Origin: Aquimixticola soesokkakensis
GTDB lineage: Bacteria; Pseudomonadota; Alphaproteobacteria; Rhodobacterales; Rhodobacteraceae
Direction of reading: 5' to 3'
DNA length: 64,000 nucleotides
Assembly: GCF_900172375.1 (NCBI RefSeq)
Contig: NZ_FWFS01000004.1
Span: forward strand, 62,001 to 126,000
Positions within the stretch are counted from its first letter, which is position 1; each line of letters begins with the position of its first letter. The notes below the pieces were generated by a model. That model was not told where the DNA came from, made no database searches, and saw nothing but the letters and a program-made list of their open reading frames with translations. Below are positions 1 to 9,250 of the stretch, piece by piece. Made by a program: the position numbers and the translations under genes.

Positions 1-440
1 CAGGCGCCGGCGATCAGCGCAATCAGCAGGCCCAGCAGCAGGCGCAGGCGCGAGGACACGCCTTTGGTATTGGCCTTGGACACTTTGGCGAAATCATCGG
101 CAAAGCCGATTGCGCCATAGGCCATGGTGACAAACATCACCAGCCAGACATAGCCCACCGAAAGCTGCGCCCACAACAGGGTCGAGGTCAGCACCGCCGA
201 AAGGATCAGCAAGCCGCCCATGGTCGGGGTTCCTGCCTTGACGAAATGGCTTTCGGGGCCATCCTCGCGGATCGGCTGGCCCTTGCCCTGGCGTTTGCGC
301 AGGATGTCGATCAGGGGGCGGCCAAAAATAAAGCCGAAAATCAGCGCCGTAAAAAACGCGCCACCGGCACGGAAGGTGATATAGCGAAAGAGGTTAAAAA
401 AATCGCCGCCGTCAGACAGCCCCGTTAGCCAGTAAAACAT
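1..440 (-). CDS. mraY: MraY, phospho-N-acetylmuramoyl-pentapeptide transferase (N-terminal part)
   Basis: Transfers phospho-MurNAc-pentapeptide from UDP to undecaprenyl phosphate, forming lipid I at the inner membrane. The visible N-terminal ~146 residues begin MFYWLTGLSDGGDFFN and contain several hydrophobic segments. They include the family signatures GTPTMGG and GFADDFAKV, the latter holding the Asp pair of the active site. The reading frame runs off the left edge, so the C-terminal half is missing here. It follows murF by 12 nt in the dcw cluster, and an AAGGGG ribosome binding site precedes the ATG at 440. The call is secure from motifs and context. Confidence 0.95.
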   Translation of the reverse strand, partial: MFYWLTGLSDGGDFFNLFRYITFRAGGAFFTALIFGFIFGRPLIDILRKRQGKGQPIREDGPESHFVKAGTPTMGGLLILSAVLTSTLLWAQLSVGYVWLVMFVTMAYGAIGFADDFAKVSKANTKGVSSRLRLLLGLLIALIAGA

Positions 441-452
441 CGCTTGCGCCCC

Positions 453-1886
453 TTAAAGTTCTTCGGGCAGCGGATGGCCCAATTTTCGTATTGCGTCAAC
501 CAAGCGGCTGACCTTCGACCCTTTCGAGCCTTTGACGAGCACGACATCGCCCGCATCCACATGCAGTTTCAAGTCCGGCAACATCGCCTCGGCGCTGGCG
601 TACCAGCCGCCGCGCTTGTCGGCGCGAAGCGCGGCATCGAGGTGCTGCATCAGTGGCCCGACACAGAACACTTCGTCGATGCTGGCCATGAACGGCAGGG
701 CGGCGAGGGCGGCGTGATCGGCCTGCTCCGTGGGCCCCAGTTCCAGCATATCGCCCAGAATGGCAATGCGCCGGCCCTTGTGTTTGCGGCCCAGCCCGTC
801 GCGCGGTGCTGCCGCCGCCAACACTTCCAGCGCGGCTTTCATCGAGGTGGGATTGGCGTTGAAGGCATCGTCGATCAGCGTGAGCTGCCAGCTGGTCTCG
901 CTGGGATCGAGCAGGATCTGTTCGCGCGCGCCGCGCCCGGCGGGCGGCGCCCAGAGCACCAGATCGCGTGCTGCCAGCGTCACATCCGCGCCAACCTCTT
1001 GCGCGACGGCCAGACAGCCCGCAGCGTTGGTGGCAAAATGGCGCCCTGCCGTGGAGAGGCGGAACAGATGGTCGGTGCCGCCCACGCGCGCTTTGGCGGT
1101 GGTGATCCCGTCAAACAGCCGCACGTCGTGAACCTGTACATCGCAAGCCGCCGTTTCGCCAAAGGTCACGACCCGCGCCGCGCCCGCGCCTGCGCGCAGC
1201 ACATCGAGCGTGTCGAGATCGCCGTTCACCACCGCAACGCCGCCCGCGACCAGCCCCTCGCAGATTGCCGCTTTTTCGCGGGCAATATCGGCAAGGCTGT
1301 CAAAGGCGGCCAGATGCGCAGCGGCCACCGTGGTGATCATCGCCACATGCGGCGCGGCCATTCGGGCCAGCGGCGCGATTTCTCCGGGGTGGTTCATGCC
1401 GATTTCGATCACGGCAAAATCCGTGTCCTGTGGCATACGCGCCAGCGTCAGCGGCACGCCCCAGTGGTTGTTGTAGCTGGCTTGCGCGGCGTGGACGCGG
1501 CCCTGCCCGTTGAGAATCGCGCGCAGCATTTCTTTGGTCGAGGTCTTGCCCACCGACCCCGTGACGCCGATCACGCGGGCCTGCGTGCGCTTGCGTGCGG
1601 CCACGCCGAGGCGTTCGAGCGCGGGCAGCACCGCCTCGACGATCAAAAGCGGCGCATCGGCGGCCACGCCTTCGGGGCGGTGGGTGACAAGGGCAGCACC
1701 GGCACCGGCCGCCAGAGCCTGTGCCACAAAATCATGCCCGTCGCGCGCGGCCGTGAGCGCCACGAATAAATCGCCCTTTTTCAGCGTGCGGGTGTCGATG
1801 GAAACGCCGTCCACGGTGAAATCGCAGGTCGCGGTGCCCCCCGTTGCGGCGGCGGCATCGGCAGAAGTCCAAAGGCTCATCGTCAT
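453..1886 (-). CDS. murF: MurF, UDP-MurNAc-tripeptide--D-alanyl-D-alanine ligase
   Basis: Cytoplasmic ATP-dependent ligase that adds D-Ala-D-Ala to UDP-MurNAc-tripeptide, the last soluble step of peptidoglycan precursor synthesis. At 477 residues it has normal length. The Mur-ligase P-loop GVTGSVGKTSTK lies at about residues 107-118, followed by YNNHWGVPLTL and the central-domain stretch IEIGMNHPGEI; the C-terminal domain carries DAFNANPTSM. It starts 6 nt downstream of the murE stop and is followed by mraY, the expected dcw order. Confidence 0.97.
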   Translation of the reverse strand: MTMSLWTSADAAAATGGTATCDFTVDGVSIDTRTLKKGDLFVALTAARDGHDFVAQALAAGAGAALVTHRPEGVAADAPLLIVEAVLPALERLGVAARKRTQARVIGVTGSVGKTSTKEMLRAILNGQGRVHAAQASYNNHWGVPLTLARMPQDTDFAVIEIGMNHPGEIAPLARMAAPHVAMITTVAAAHLAAFDSLADIAREKAAICEGLVAGGVAVVNGDLDTLDVLRAGAGAARVVTFGETAACDVQVHDVRLFDGITTAKARVGGTDHLFRLSTAGRHFATNAAGCLAVAQEVGADVTLAARDLVLWAPPAGRGAREQILLDPSETSWQLTLIDDAFNANPTSMKAALEVLAAAAPRDGLGRKHKGRRIAILGDMLELGPTEQADHAALAALPFMASIDEVFCVGPLMQHLDAALRADKRGGWYASAEAMLPDLKLHVDAGDVVLVKGSKGSKVSRLVDAIRKLGHPLPEEL

Positions 1887-1892
1887 TCTTTC

Positions 1893-3395
1893 TCAGATCG
1901 CGCCATCAAGGGCAGCAACGGCCAGCGAGGCCTGTTCGACATCGTCAAAGGGAAACACATCGTCACCGACGACCTGCCCCGTCTCGTGGCCCTTGCCACA
2001 AATCAGCAGCGCGTCCCCGGCTTGCAGGGCATCGACCCCGCGCAGGATGGCTTCGGCGCGGTCGCCCACTTCCAGCGCGCTGGCGCAGGCCACAAGGATT
2101 TCGGCGCGGATCGCGGCGGGATCTTCTGAACGCGGGTTGTCGTCGGTCACGATCACCACATCGGCATGCTCTGCCGCCGCCGCCCCCATCAGCGGGCGCT
2201 TGGTGCGATCCCGGTCCCCCCCTGCCCCGATCACGGCGATGATGCGCCCCATCACATGCGGGCGCAGCGCCTTGATGGCGGTCGCAACCGCGTCGGGCGT
2301 ATGGGCGTAATCGACGAAAACCGCTGCACCATTGTCGCGGGTCGCCGCGTGCTGCATGCGCCCCCGCACGCCTTTGAGGTCGTGCAGACATTCGAAAATA
2401 CGGTCGGGTTCGGCGCCGCAGGCCATGGCAAGCCCCGCCGACAGCATGATGTTTTCCGCCTGAAATCCGCCAATCAGATTGAGCCGCGTCTGATAGGGAG
2501 TTCCGGCAAAGTCGAAACGCACATCCATGCCCGTCGCGTCAAACCGCTGGGCAATCAGGCGCAGATCCGCCGCTTCCGAGCGGCCCACCCGCAACACGTC
2601 GATGTTGCGCTCGGCGGCGTAGCCTTCGATTTCGGGGCCGCGCGGATCGTCGATATTGATCACGGCCACCCCGTCCTCGGGCAAAACGCGCGCAAACAGC
2701 CCCGCTTTGGCGGCAAAATATTCCTCGAATGTGGCATGGTAGTCGAGGTGGTCTTGCGTGAAATTCGTGAAGGCGGCGGCGGCAAGGCGCACCCCGTCAA
2801 GGCGGCGCTGCGCCAATCCGTGGGAGGAGGCCTCCATCGCGGCATGGGTAACGCCGTGTTCCCATGCATCGTGCAAAATGTTGTGCAGGGTGATCGGCTC
2901 GGGCGTGGTGTGGCCCGATCCGGTTTCAAACGCGCCCTCGACGCCGGTGGTGCCGATATTCACCGCCTCAAGCCCGAGCAGCGTCCAGATCTGGCGGGTA
3001 AATGTCGCAACGGAGGTTTTGCCGTTGGTGCCGGTGACGGCGGCCACGACTTCGGGCTGGCGTTCGAACCACAGAGCGGCCGTATAGGCCAGCGCCTGAC
3101 GCGGGTCCTCGGCCAGAACAACGGCGGGTTGGTAGGCGGCGATGGCCTCGGCGGCGCGTTGTGCCCCGAGGCGGTCGGTCAGGATCGCGGCGGCCCCCGC
3201 TTTCAGGGCGGCGGGCACAAAATCCGCGCCATGCGCCTGCGTGCCGGGCAGCGCGGCAAACAAATGCCCCTCAGCGACCTTGCGGCTGTCCACCGACAGC
3301 CCCGTGACGCGCGTGTCCAGCTTGCCGCTGCCCAAAGAGGCGACAGGGGAAAGGCCCAGTTCGGTTAATGTCTTGGTTCCCAACCGGCCCATCAC
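1893..3395 (-). CDS. murE: MurE, UDP-MurNAc-L-alanyl-D-glutamate--2,6-diaminopimelate ligase
   Basis: Adds the third residue of the stem peptide to UDP-MurNAc-L-Ala-D-Glu. The 500-residue protein has the ATP-binding loop TGTNGKTS at about 121-128, a central Mur-ligase domain with NFTQDHLDYH (the carbamylated-Lys/His region), and the C-terminal DNPR motif. DNPR is the known determinant for meso-diaminopimelate rather than lysine, so the wall should be DAP-type. Two ATGs sit side by side at the start and the first was taken. It lies 23 nt after ftsI and 6 nt before murF. Confidence 0.97.
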   Translation of the reverse strand: MMGRLGTKTLTELGLSPVASLGSGKLDTRVTGLSVDSRKVAEGHLFAALPGTQAHGADFVPAALKAGAAAILTDRLGAQRAAEAIAAYQPAVVLAEDPRQALAYTAALWFERQPEVVAAVTGTNGKTSVATFTRQIWTLLGLEAVNIGTTGVEGAFETGSGHTTPEPITLHNILHDAWEHGVTHAAMEASSHGLAQRRLDGVRLAAAAFTNFTQDHLDYHATFEEYFAAKAGLFARVLPEDGVAVINIDDPRGPEIEGYAAERNIDVLRVGRSEAADLRLIAQRFDATGMDVRFDFAGTPYQTRLNLIGGFQAENIMLSAGLAMACGAEPDRIFECLHDLKGVRGRMQHAATRDNGAAVFVDYAHTPDAVATAIKALRPHVMGRIIAVIGAGGDRDRTKRPLMGAAAAEHADVVIVTDDNPRSEDPAAIRAEILVACASALEVGDRAEAILRGVDALQAGDALLICGKGHETGQVVGDDVFPFDDVEQASLAVAALDGAI

Positions 3396-3418
3396 GCAGC
3401 GCTCCCGTCTGATTTACG

Positions 3419-5218
3419 TCAGTTCGACGCGCTCAGTGTTACCCCATCAAGGGAGGCAGATTCAATGTCTGGTCGCAGCCCCAAAAGCGGCGCGACACGG
3501 TGGATGATTTCTGCCGCCACCGGCACCGCCGTCCAGCCCGCCGTGCGGCGCAACTGGCCTGCGCCCATGATTTGCGGCTCATCCAGCGTCACGATCAGCA
3601 CATATTTGGGGTCGTTGGACGGGAAAACGGAGGCGAAGGTTGCGATCACCTTGTCGTCATAATAGCCGCCGCCGTTTTCTTTGGGCTTGTCGGCAGTGCC
3701 GGTTTTACCCGCAACCGAATAGCCTTTGACATCGCCAAAGGAGGCTGTGCCCTCGGTCACCACGCGGCGCAGCATCATGCGCGACAGGGCAGAGACCTCT
3801 TGCGACACCACACGCGGGCCGACCTCGACGGGACCGCTGTGTTTGATCAGTGTCGGCGCGACTCGGGTGCCCCCGTTCAACAGCGACGAATAGGCGGTCG
3901 CCAAATGCAGCGGCGAGGCCGACAGGCCGTGACCGTAGGAAATTGTCAAGGTCGACAGTTCCGACCAGTTCTTGGGCAACAAAGGCTTGCCCGTCGATGC
4001 CTCGATCAGCTCGACGGGGGTTGCTTCGAAAAAGCCCAGGGATTTGAGGAACTCCTGCTGACGCTCGACACCGATCATCTGCGCGACATGCGCCGTGCCC
4101 ACGTTGGAGGACACTTCGATCACCTTGGTCAGGGTCGCGGTCGGGCCATAGCTGTGACCGTCAAATTCCCCGATGGAAAACTTGCCCCAGCGAAACGGCG
4201 GCTGCGTGTCGATCAGCGTGTCGGGACCGGCCACCCCAAGCTCCATCGCCTGCGCGGCGGCGAAAATCTTGAAGGTCGAGCCAAGCTCGTAAACCCCCTG
4301 CACCGCGCGGTTGAACAGCGGGCTGTCGGCGGCATGACCCGCTGTCAGCGGGCGGGGGCGGTTGTTGGGGTCGAAATCGGGGAGCGACACCATCGAGACC
4401 ACTTCGCCGCTGTGCAGATCCATCAGGATCGAGGTCGCGCCTTTTGCGCCCATGATCGCCATGCCCCCCGCCAAGACTTCGCGCGCGGTGGATTGGGCGG
4501 TCAGGTCGATTGACAGTTGCAACGGCTGGTCGGCATTGGCCGGATCGCGCAGATAGTCGTCAAAGGCCCGCTCGACCCCCGCCACACCGATGACTTCGGC
4601 AGAGGCAACACCCTCGCGCCCGAAAGAGGCCCCACCAAGAATATGCGCGGCCAGCTTGCCGTTGGGATAGAGGCGCATTTCGCGCGGACCGAACAGCAGG
4701 CCCGGATCGCCGATGTCATGCACGGCCTGCATCTGTTCGGGGCTGAGTTTCTTCTTGATCCACAAGAACTTGCGCGTTCCCGTAAAATCCTTGATCAGAC
4801 GGTCGCGGTTGAGATCGGGGAAAATTTTCACCAGTTCGTCGGCGCAATGTTCGGGGTCGATCATCTGCATCGGCTGCGCGTAAAGCGCGTTGGTGATCAG
4901 ATTGGTTGCCAGCACCCGCCCGTTGCGATCCACGATATCGGCACGTTGTGCCAGAATGGGCGTCCCGATGGCTGCCGAGCGCGGCTCGGCCGGTTCGGCG
5001 TTGGCCATAAACCCCATGCGCGCGCCAATCGTGCCAAAGGCCACGGTGAAACACAGCCCCAGCACCAGCAACCGCCCCTCGGCGCGCTGGCGGGATTTAT
5101 CGCGCATGTCCTCATGGCGCAGCCGCAGGTTCTCGCGCTCGATGGCGTCAGGGTTTTCCCCTTTGTTGCGCGCGTCAAGAATGCGGGCCAGCGGGCGCAG
5201 CGGCGTGCGGATACTCAT
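3419..5218 (-). CDS. ftsI: FtsI / PBP3, septal peptidoglycan transpeptidase
   Basis: Class B penicillin-binding protein that cross-links septal peptidoglycan with FtsW. A ~48-residue basic cytoplasmic tail precedes one membrane anchor (about residues 50-70). The dimerisation domain follows, then the transpeptidase domain with the three active-site boxes: STFK (catalytic Ser), SSN and KTGTA. Its ATG overlaps the ftsL stop by 4 nt (ATGA), implying translational coupling. Length (599 aa) is typical. Confidence 0.96.
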   Translation of the reverse strand: MSIRTPLRPLARILDARNKGENPDAIERENLRLRHEDMRDKSRQRAEGRLLVLGLCFTVAFGTIGARMGFMANAEPAEPRSAAIGTPILAQRADIVDRNGRVLATNLITNALYAQPMQMIDPEHCADELVKIFPDLNRDRLIKDFTGTRKFLWIKKKLSPEQMQAVHDIGDPGLLFGPREMRLYPNGKLAAHILGGASFGREGVASAEVIGVAGVERAFDDYLRDPANADQPLQLSIDLTAQSTAREVLAGGMAIMGAKGATSILMDLHSGEVVSMVSLPDFDPNNRPRPLTAGHAADSPLFNRAVQGVYELGSTFKIFAAAQAMELGVAGPDTLIDTQPPFRWGKFSIGEFDGHSYGPTATLTKVIEVSSNVGTAHVAQMIGVERQQEFLKSLGFFEATPVELIEASTGKPLLPKNWSELSTLTISYGHGLSASPLHLATAYSSLLNGGTRVAPTLIKHSGPVEVGPRVVSQEVSALSRMMLRRVVTEGTASFGDVKGYSVAGKTGTADKPKENGGGYYDDKVIATFASVFPSNDPKYVLIVTLDEPQIMGAGQLRRTAGWTAVPVAAEIIHRVAPLLGLRPDIESASLDGVTLSASN

Positions 5219-5574
5219 CTGTGTGCGTCCCTCAGGTCGCCGACAACGTCAATCGGATCACTCAATTCCGCAAGGACATCCTCCTCGGGCAGAGGGAAAT
5301 CCACCTCGTCGATCCGGGCGAATTGTTCGGGCAGGAAGGGCAGCAGTTGCAAGCGCTCAAAGTTCAGGTCGGCAAGCTCGCGCAGCCGCTCGGGGCGGTT
5401 GAGATAGGCCCATTCCGCCTTGAGCATCGACAATTCCTCGCGCTGCAACGAGATGCGCGTTTGCAATTTATCGACCTCCTTGAAGGCCGCCTGTGTGGAA
5501 TAGTTCTGATGGTAGGCCCAAAAGGCGAGCCCCATCACCATCAGTGCGGAAGTCACGTACAAAATACTGCGCAT
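5215..5574 (-). CDS. ftsL: FtsL, cell division protein
   Basis: Small bitopic protein of the FtsQLB divisome subcomplex. The 119 residues comprise a very short cytoplasmic tail, one membrane helix (SILYVTSALMVMGLAFWAYH) and a periplasmic coiled coil with regular hydrophobic spacing (VDKLQTRISLQREELSMLKAEW). FtsL sequences diverge widely, so the call rests on topology, size and position between rsmH and ftsI. It overlaps ftsI by 4 nt. Confidence 0.9.
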   Translation of the reverse strand: MRSILYVTSALMVMGLAFWAYHQNYSTQAAFKEVDKLQTRISLQREELSMLKAEWAYLNRPERLRELADLNFERLQLLPFLPEQFARIDEVDFPLPEEDVLAELSDPIDVVGDLRDAHR

Positions 5575-5580
5575 TACTCT

Positions 5581-6573
5581 CTATCTCCCGTCTCTTGCGA
5601 TTGTCGGCAGACCAAGCGTTGCCCGATCCACCGGCTTTGCCTCTGCCTCAGTGCGCCGCCCCACCCGCAAGCGCGCAGAGCGCGCACGGGGGTTGCGGTC
5701 CAGTTCATCCGTATCGGGGCCGATTGCCTTGGACAGTCGCGTGAATCCCGGAACCTCCTGTGCCACCACAGGGGCGTACCGGTTGCCGCCGCCCCCACGG
5801 GACGCGCGTGCCTGGAAGAACCGCTTGACGATGCGGTCTTCGAGCGAATGGAATGTGACGACTGCAAGTTGCCCGCCGGGTTTTAGCGATCGTTCCGCCG
5901 CTTCTAGCCCGTCGACAAGTTGCCCGAATTCATCGTTCACTGCAATACGGATGGCTTGAAAGCTGCGCGTGGCCGGATGGCTATCGCCCGGCTTTTTGCG
6001 CGGCATCAGGCGCTCGATCAGCTTGGCAAGCTGCAACGTGGACGTAAAACGGGCCTTTTGGACGCGATCCATGACGATGGCGGCGGCGATTTTGCGACTT
6101 TGGCGCTCTTCGCCGTAGTGAAACAGCACATCGGCAATTTCCTGCTCAGAGGCTTCGTTGACGAAATCTTCGGCAGAATAGCCCGATTGCGACATCCGCA
6201 TGTCGAGCGGCCCGTCGCGCATGAAGGAAAAGCCGCGCTCGGCCAGATCCAGCTGCATCGAACTGACACCGAGATCCAGCACGACCCCGTCGAGGCCCTG
6301 CGCGTAGTCGTCCATCTGGCCAAAAGTACCCTCGACCAGAGAAATCCTGCCCTCATAGCCGTCCACCCAAGGCCGCGCCAGCTCATGCGCCAGAGGGTCG
6401 CGATCGACGCCGATCACATGGTCTGCGCCCGCAGCGATCAGACCCCGGGTGTAGCCCCCTGCCCCGAAGGTGCCATCAAGCCAGCGCCCGGCAACCGGCG
6501 CGCATTCTCTGAGCAAAGGACGCAGCAGGACCGGAATATGCGGGGCGTCGGCGGTGTTGTCCGTCTGGCCCAT
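5581..6573 (-). CDS. rsmH: RsmH (MraW), 16S rRNA m4C1402 methyltransferase
   Basis: SAM-dependent methyltransferase acting on N4 of C1402 in the 16S rRNA decoding centre. The SAM-binding region reads [13 protein letters not shown] near residue 35, followed by [10 protein letters not shown]; the family signature [11 protein letters not shown] and the C-terminal [12 protein letters not shown] are both present. At 330 residues it has normal length. It starts 3 nt after mraZ and lies 6 nt upstream of ftsL, the standard order at the head of the dcw cluster. Confidence 0.97.
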   Translation of the reverse strand: MGQTDNTADAPHIPVLLRPLLRECAPVAGRWLDGTFGAGGYTRGLIAAGADHVIGVDRDPLAHELARPWVDGYEGRISLVEGTFGQMDDYAQGLDGVVLDLGVSSMQLDLAERGFSFMRDGPLDMRMSQSGYSAEDFVNEASEQEIADVLFHYGEERQSRKIAAAIVMDRVQKARFTSTLQLAKLIERLMPRKKPGDSHPATRSFQAIRIAVNDEFGQLVDGLEAAERSLKPGGQLAVVTFHSLEDRIVKRFFQARASRGGGGNRYAPVVAQEVPGFTRLSKAIGPDTDELDRNPRARSARLRVGRRTEAEAKPVDRATLGLPTIARDGR

Positions 6574-6576
6574 CGC

Positions 6577-7080
6577 TTAAAGCCCTTCGTCACCGGCCAG
6601 AAGGCTGAGCGGATCGAAATCCTCGCCCATCTCTTCGGCCCATTTATCCGTGTTCAGATCATCTTCAGCGCGGAAGGTTTCCGGCTTCCAGATTTCGAAA
6701 GTCTCGCCCACGCCCGCAAAATACGCCTCGTTTTCAAGGCCGATTTTGGCGCGCAGGGCGGCGGGGATCACAAGGCGCCCGTCGGGGTCCACCTCGGTGG
6801 GCTGTGCTTTGTTGAGGATCAGGCGCTGCAACATCACGCGGCGCTTGGTGCCACGCGGGAGCGCGTTGATATCTGCGGCAAGTTTTTCAAAGGCGCTTTG
6901 GGTGTAGACCTGAAGCATTTTCTGGGTGTCGGCACCGTAGACGATGACCATGCGCGGGCGACCGGTTGCGGCGGCGTTGGGATCGCCTTCCTCCAGCTCA
7001 CGACGAAACGGCGCGGGGATCGACATGCGCCCCTTGCTGTCCACCTTGAAGGTGTGTTCGCCTATGAACATGCCGGCCAA
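6577..7080 (-). CDS. mraZ: MraZ, transcriptional regulator of the dcw cluster
   Basis: AbrB-like double-SpoVT fold DNA-binding protein that in Escherichia coli represses its own dcw operon. The N-terminal MFIGEHTFKVDSKGRMSIPA and the later DPDGRLVIPAALRAKIGL are the two SpoVT/AbrB repeats. The start is not obvious. The only good Shine-Dalgarno (AGGAG) lies 9 nt before a TTG at 7080 but 18 nt before the first ATG at 7071, so TTG is favoured. First gene of the operon; non-coding sequence of ~0.7 kb precedes it. Confidence 0.94.
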   Translation of the reverse strand: MAGMFIGEHTFKVDSKGRMSIPAPFRRELEEGDPNAAATGRPRMVIVYGADTQKMLQVYTQSAFEKLAADINALPRGTKRRVMLQRLILNKAQPTEVDPDGRLVIPAALRAKIGLENEAYFAGVGETFEIWKPETFRAEDDLNTDKWAEEMGEDFDPLSLLAGDEGL

Positions 7081-7353
7081 ATCGCGGCACTCCTGTCTCT
7101 GCCCTCAGGGTTCCGACCCCTGTGTACGGAAACGGCGGACCGAGCTGCTGCCACTGCTCGATCCGCCGCCCTATTCGCCCTTTGCGGGCTATGTCCGACT
7201 GCGCGCGCCACCTGGGGGGATGTCTGCTCGCTCGCGCGCCGGATCTCTTCGTTACGGGTGATATGGATGCCTGTATGAAACCTGACTTTGGTCGTTTTTG
7301 TTCGCGGTCTTTATGCGCCGCTCATTCCGTATCACCGTGCAACAGTGATGCCA

Positions 7354-7389
7354 TGGGAAATCACGGGAAACAACGGTTTTCTGCGGGAG
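7354..7389 (+). promoter_or_regulatory. Candidate MraZ-box array (10-nt period GGGA repeats)
   Basis: Four units stand at exactly 10-nt spacing: TGGGA at 7354, CGGGA at 7364, CGGTT at 7374 (degenerate) and CGGGA at 7384, each followed by a 5-nt spacer. The known E. coli MraZ operator is TGGGN direct repeats with 5-nt spacers. The array lies about 270 nt upstream of mraZ and reads on the opposite strand. Role in autoregulation is inferred. Confidence 0.5.
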
Positions 7390-7418
7390 CGCCACACAAA
7401 ATGTAGATTTCCACGGAG

Positions 7419-7427
7419 TTATCCACA
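7419..7427 (+). promoter_or_regulatory. DnaA-box-like sequence TTATCCACA
   Basis: A perfect match to the consensus DnaA box TTATNCACA lies in the AT-rich part of the dcw control region. A one-mismatch partner (TTACCCACA) is at 7558-7566. Two boxes alone do not make an origin; DnaA acting as a transcription factor on dcw is the more modest possibility. Inference only. Confidence 0.3.
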
Positions 7428-7606
7428 AGGTGTTGTGTGCAGAGCTGTATAAATTTACACAATATGTAGGGATAAATTCAGGACAGTTCGCTAGATAAGG
7501 TAACGGTCGCGTGATCTGTTGTGAAATATCCCATCCCGTAAAAAATTTTGAAATTTGTTACCCACAGGCTGAATTTTCGAGCAGATCGTCAGGAATTGCG
7601 ATTCCT

Positions 7607-7647
7607 TCCCGCGGATTCCCATCAATCCCGTAAATTCCCGTAATCCC
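7607..7647 (-). repeat. Five GGGA units at 8-10-nt spacing
   Basis: On the plus strand TCCC occurs at 7607, 7617, 7626, 7636 and 7644 (minus-strand GGGA), with spacings 10, 9, 10 and 8. This resembles the 7354-7389 array but in the opposite orientation and less regular. It could be a second MraZ site or the operator of another regulator acting on mraZ or mrp. Confidence 0.35.
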
Positions 7648-7794
7648 CCAAGCCGCCGCAAAACGCGAAAGGCGCGAGGTTGCCCCCGCGCCTGAGTTCT
7701 GTGTTGGCCGCGCTGCCTTGCCATCTGCGCACCGCCTTCCTGACCCGCACGGGTCGCCGCCCCTCCGGCGCTTTGGAATCGTGCGACAGGCCGC

Positions 7795-8904
7795 CTAGGC
7801 CATGCCCCCGCCGACCAGCCGCTCGGCCAGCGCAAGATAGGGGGCGGCGAGGTCGCTCTCCCCTGCCGCAATCGGCGTGCCACTATCGCCCGCCAGCCGT
7901 GTATCCAGCGCCAGCGGCAAGGCCCCCAGGAACGGCACATTGATCTTGGCCGCCTCTTGCGCCACGCCACCATGACCGAAAATATGCGCCTCATGCCCGC
8001 ATTGCGGACATATATATGTCGACATGTTTTCAATAAGACCCAAAACCGGCACCGACAGCTTGTCGAACATGGAAATTGCGCGCCGCGCATCCAGCAGCGC
8101 CACATCCTGCGGAGTCGAGACCACAATCGCGCCCGAAAGCTGGGTTTTCTGGCACAGGGTCAGTTGAACATCGCCCGTGCCGGGCGGCAGGTCGATGATC
8201 AGCACATCCAGCTCGCCCCATTGCACCTGCCCCAGCATCTGCTGCAAGGCCCCCATCAGCATCGGGCCACGCCAGACGATGGCTTCGTCCTCTTTGACCA
8301 TCAAACCGATGGACATCATCGTCACCCCATGGGCGTCCAGCGGCTCGATGGTCTGCCCGTCCGGCGAGGCGGGTTTTTTGGTGACACCCATCATGCGTGG
8401 CTGGCTGGGCCCGTAGATATCCGCATCCAACAGGCCCACGCGCCGCCCCTGCCGCGCAAGCGCCACAGCAAGGTTCGACGACACGGTGGATTTGCCCACC
8501 CCGCCCTTGCCGGACGCCACGGCCAGAATGCGTTTGATGCCCGGAACGCCCTGCTTGCCCGCCTGCGGCGTCGGGTGGCGACCGATCTTGAGTGCGGGGG
8601 GCTGGCCTGACGGTGTGGCCGGGGGCGCTGAAGGGGCGGTCGGGGCCGCTTGCGCGGGCCCGTGGGCGGTAATGACGATGGACACTTTTTCCACGCCTGT
8701 TAGCGCCAGAAGCTTGCGTTCCATTTCCATGCGCGCCGGCTCAAGTTTGCGCGCCTGATCCGCGCTTGGCGCCTCAAGCACAAACCGGACGATGTTACCG
8801 CTCACATCCAAGGCACGAATCATGTTTTGCGTGACCGGGTCGCCCCCAAAGGGCAATTCGACGCCGCGCAGCGCGTTCAGGATTTCTTCATGGTTAACAG
8901 ACAT
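7795..8904 (-). CDS. Mrp/ApbC-type Fe-S cluster carrier P-loop ATPase
   Basis: Cytosolic ATPase of the Mrp/NBP35 family that carries and inserts iron-sulfur clusters. An N-terminal MIP18/DUF59-like domain (about residues 1-80, [13 protein letters not shown]) is joined by a Pro/Ala-rich linker to the P-loop domain. That domain has the deviant Walker motif [10 protein letters not shown] at 131-140 and the cluster-ligand pair CPQC. A longer frame begins at 8988, but the ATG at 8904 (MSVNHEEI) has a GGGGAAGG ribosome site and matches the usual family start; 369 aa result. Confidence 0.92.
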   Translation of the reverse strand: MSVNHEEILNALRGVELPFGGDPVTQNMIRALDVSGNIVRFVLEAPSADQARKLEPARMEMERKLLALTGVEKVSIVITAHGPAQAAPTAPSAPPATPSGQPPALKIGRHPTPQAGKQGVPGIKRILAVASGKGGVGKSTVSSNLAVALARQGRRVGLLDADIYGPSQPRMMGVTKKPASPDGQTIEPLDAHGVTMMSIGLMVKEDEAIVWRGPMLMGALQQMLGQVQWGELDVLIIDLPPGTGDVQLTLCQKTQLSGAIVVSTPQDVALLDARRAISMFDKLSVPVLGLIENMSTYICPQCGHEAHIFGHGGVAQEAAKINVPFLGALPLALDTRLAGDSGTPIAAGESDLAAPYLALAERLVGGGMA

Positions 8905-9250
8905 ATAGGCCTTCCCCTCGTCGGATGCGTGACGTGATATCTTCGCAATACCCTTAAAACTAAGGACATTCCACCGGCACTGCGCCAAAGCTGCCCCTAG
9001 GGCACCCCCGAAGCGCCATCAAAATGGGTCAGCAAGGCATATGCATTCACCGCATGGCGGCATTGCCCATTCGGCGGATTGTGCAAACGCAGCATAAGGT
9101 CCATTTTAAATCCAACGAAGCGAGACAGACACCGCAGCAAGGCGCCGCAGACAACGGCCAACCGGACGGGGTCGGACACAAGCTTCACTGAGTTTGACAG
9201 GGCAAACGCCCACGGGCCAGAGCGCCCAAGATTGAAAAAGGTAGAGCACT
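8905..9250. other. Divergent intergenic region, mrp / DUF1127
   Basis: 346 bases hold the divergent promoters of mrp and of the DUF1127-RNA operon. A TTGACA hexamer is at 9194-9199 in the plus direction but lacks a good -10 at 17 nt. In Rhodobacter sphaeroides the equivalent operon is driven by the heat-shock-type sigma factors RpoHI/RpoHII, and I cannot confirm such a promoter by eye. A 63-codon minus frame at 8997-9188 has no recognisable features and was not called. Confidence 0.4.

Larger units (their letters stand above)
7081..7794. other. Non-coding region upstream of mraZ (dcw control region)
   Basis: No convincing gene in 714 bases between mraZ and mrp. The part from about 7380 to 7640 is distinctly AT-richer than its surroundings. 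It contains two GGGA/TCCC arrays of about 10-nt period and DnaA-box-like sequences, listed separately. A minus-strand frame that runs through it is out of frame with Mrp and has no homology I recognise. RNase P RNA signatures (GAGGAAAGTC and similar) were looked for and not seen. Confidence 0.6.

Noticed and set aside
7081-7490. RNase P RNA or another housekeeping RNA upstream of mraZ
   Set aside because: Looked for the conserved P4 and CR sequences on both strands and found none.
7419-7566. Chromosomal replication origin at the DnaA-box pair
   Set aside because: Only two boxes and no neighbouring dnaA, hemE or parAB genes; not enough for an origin call.
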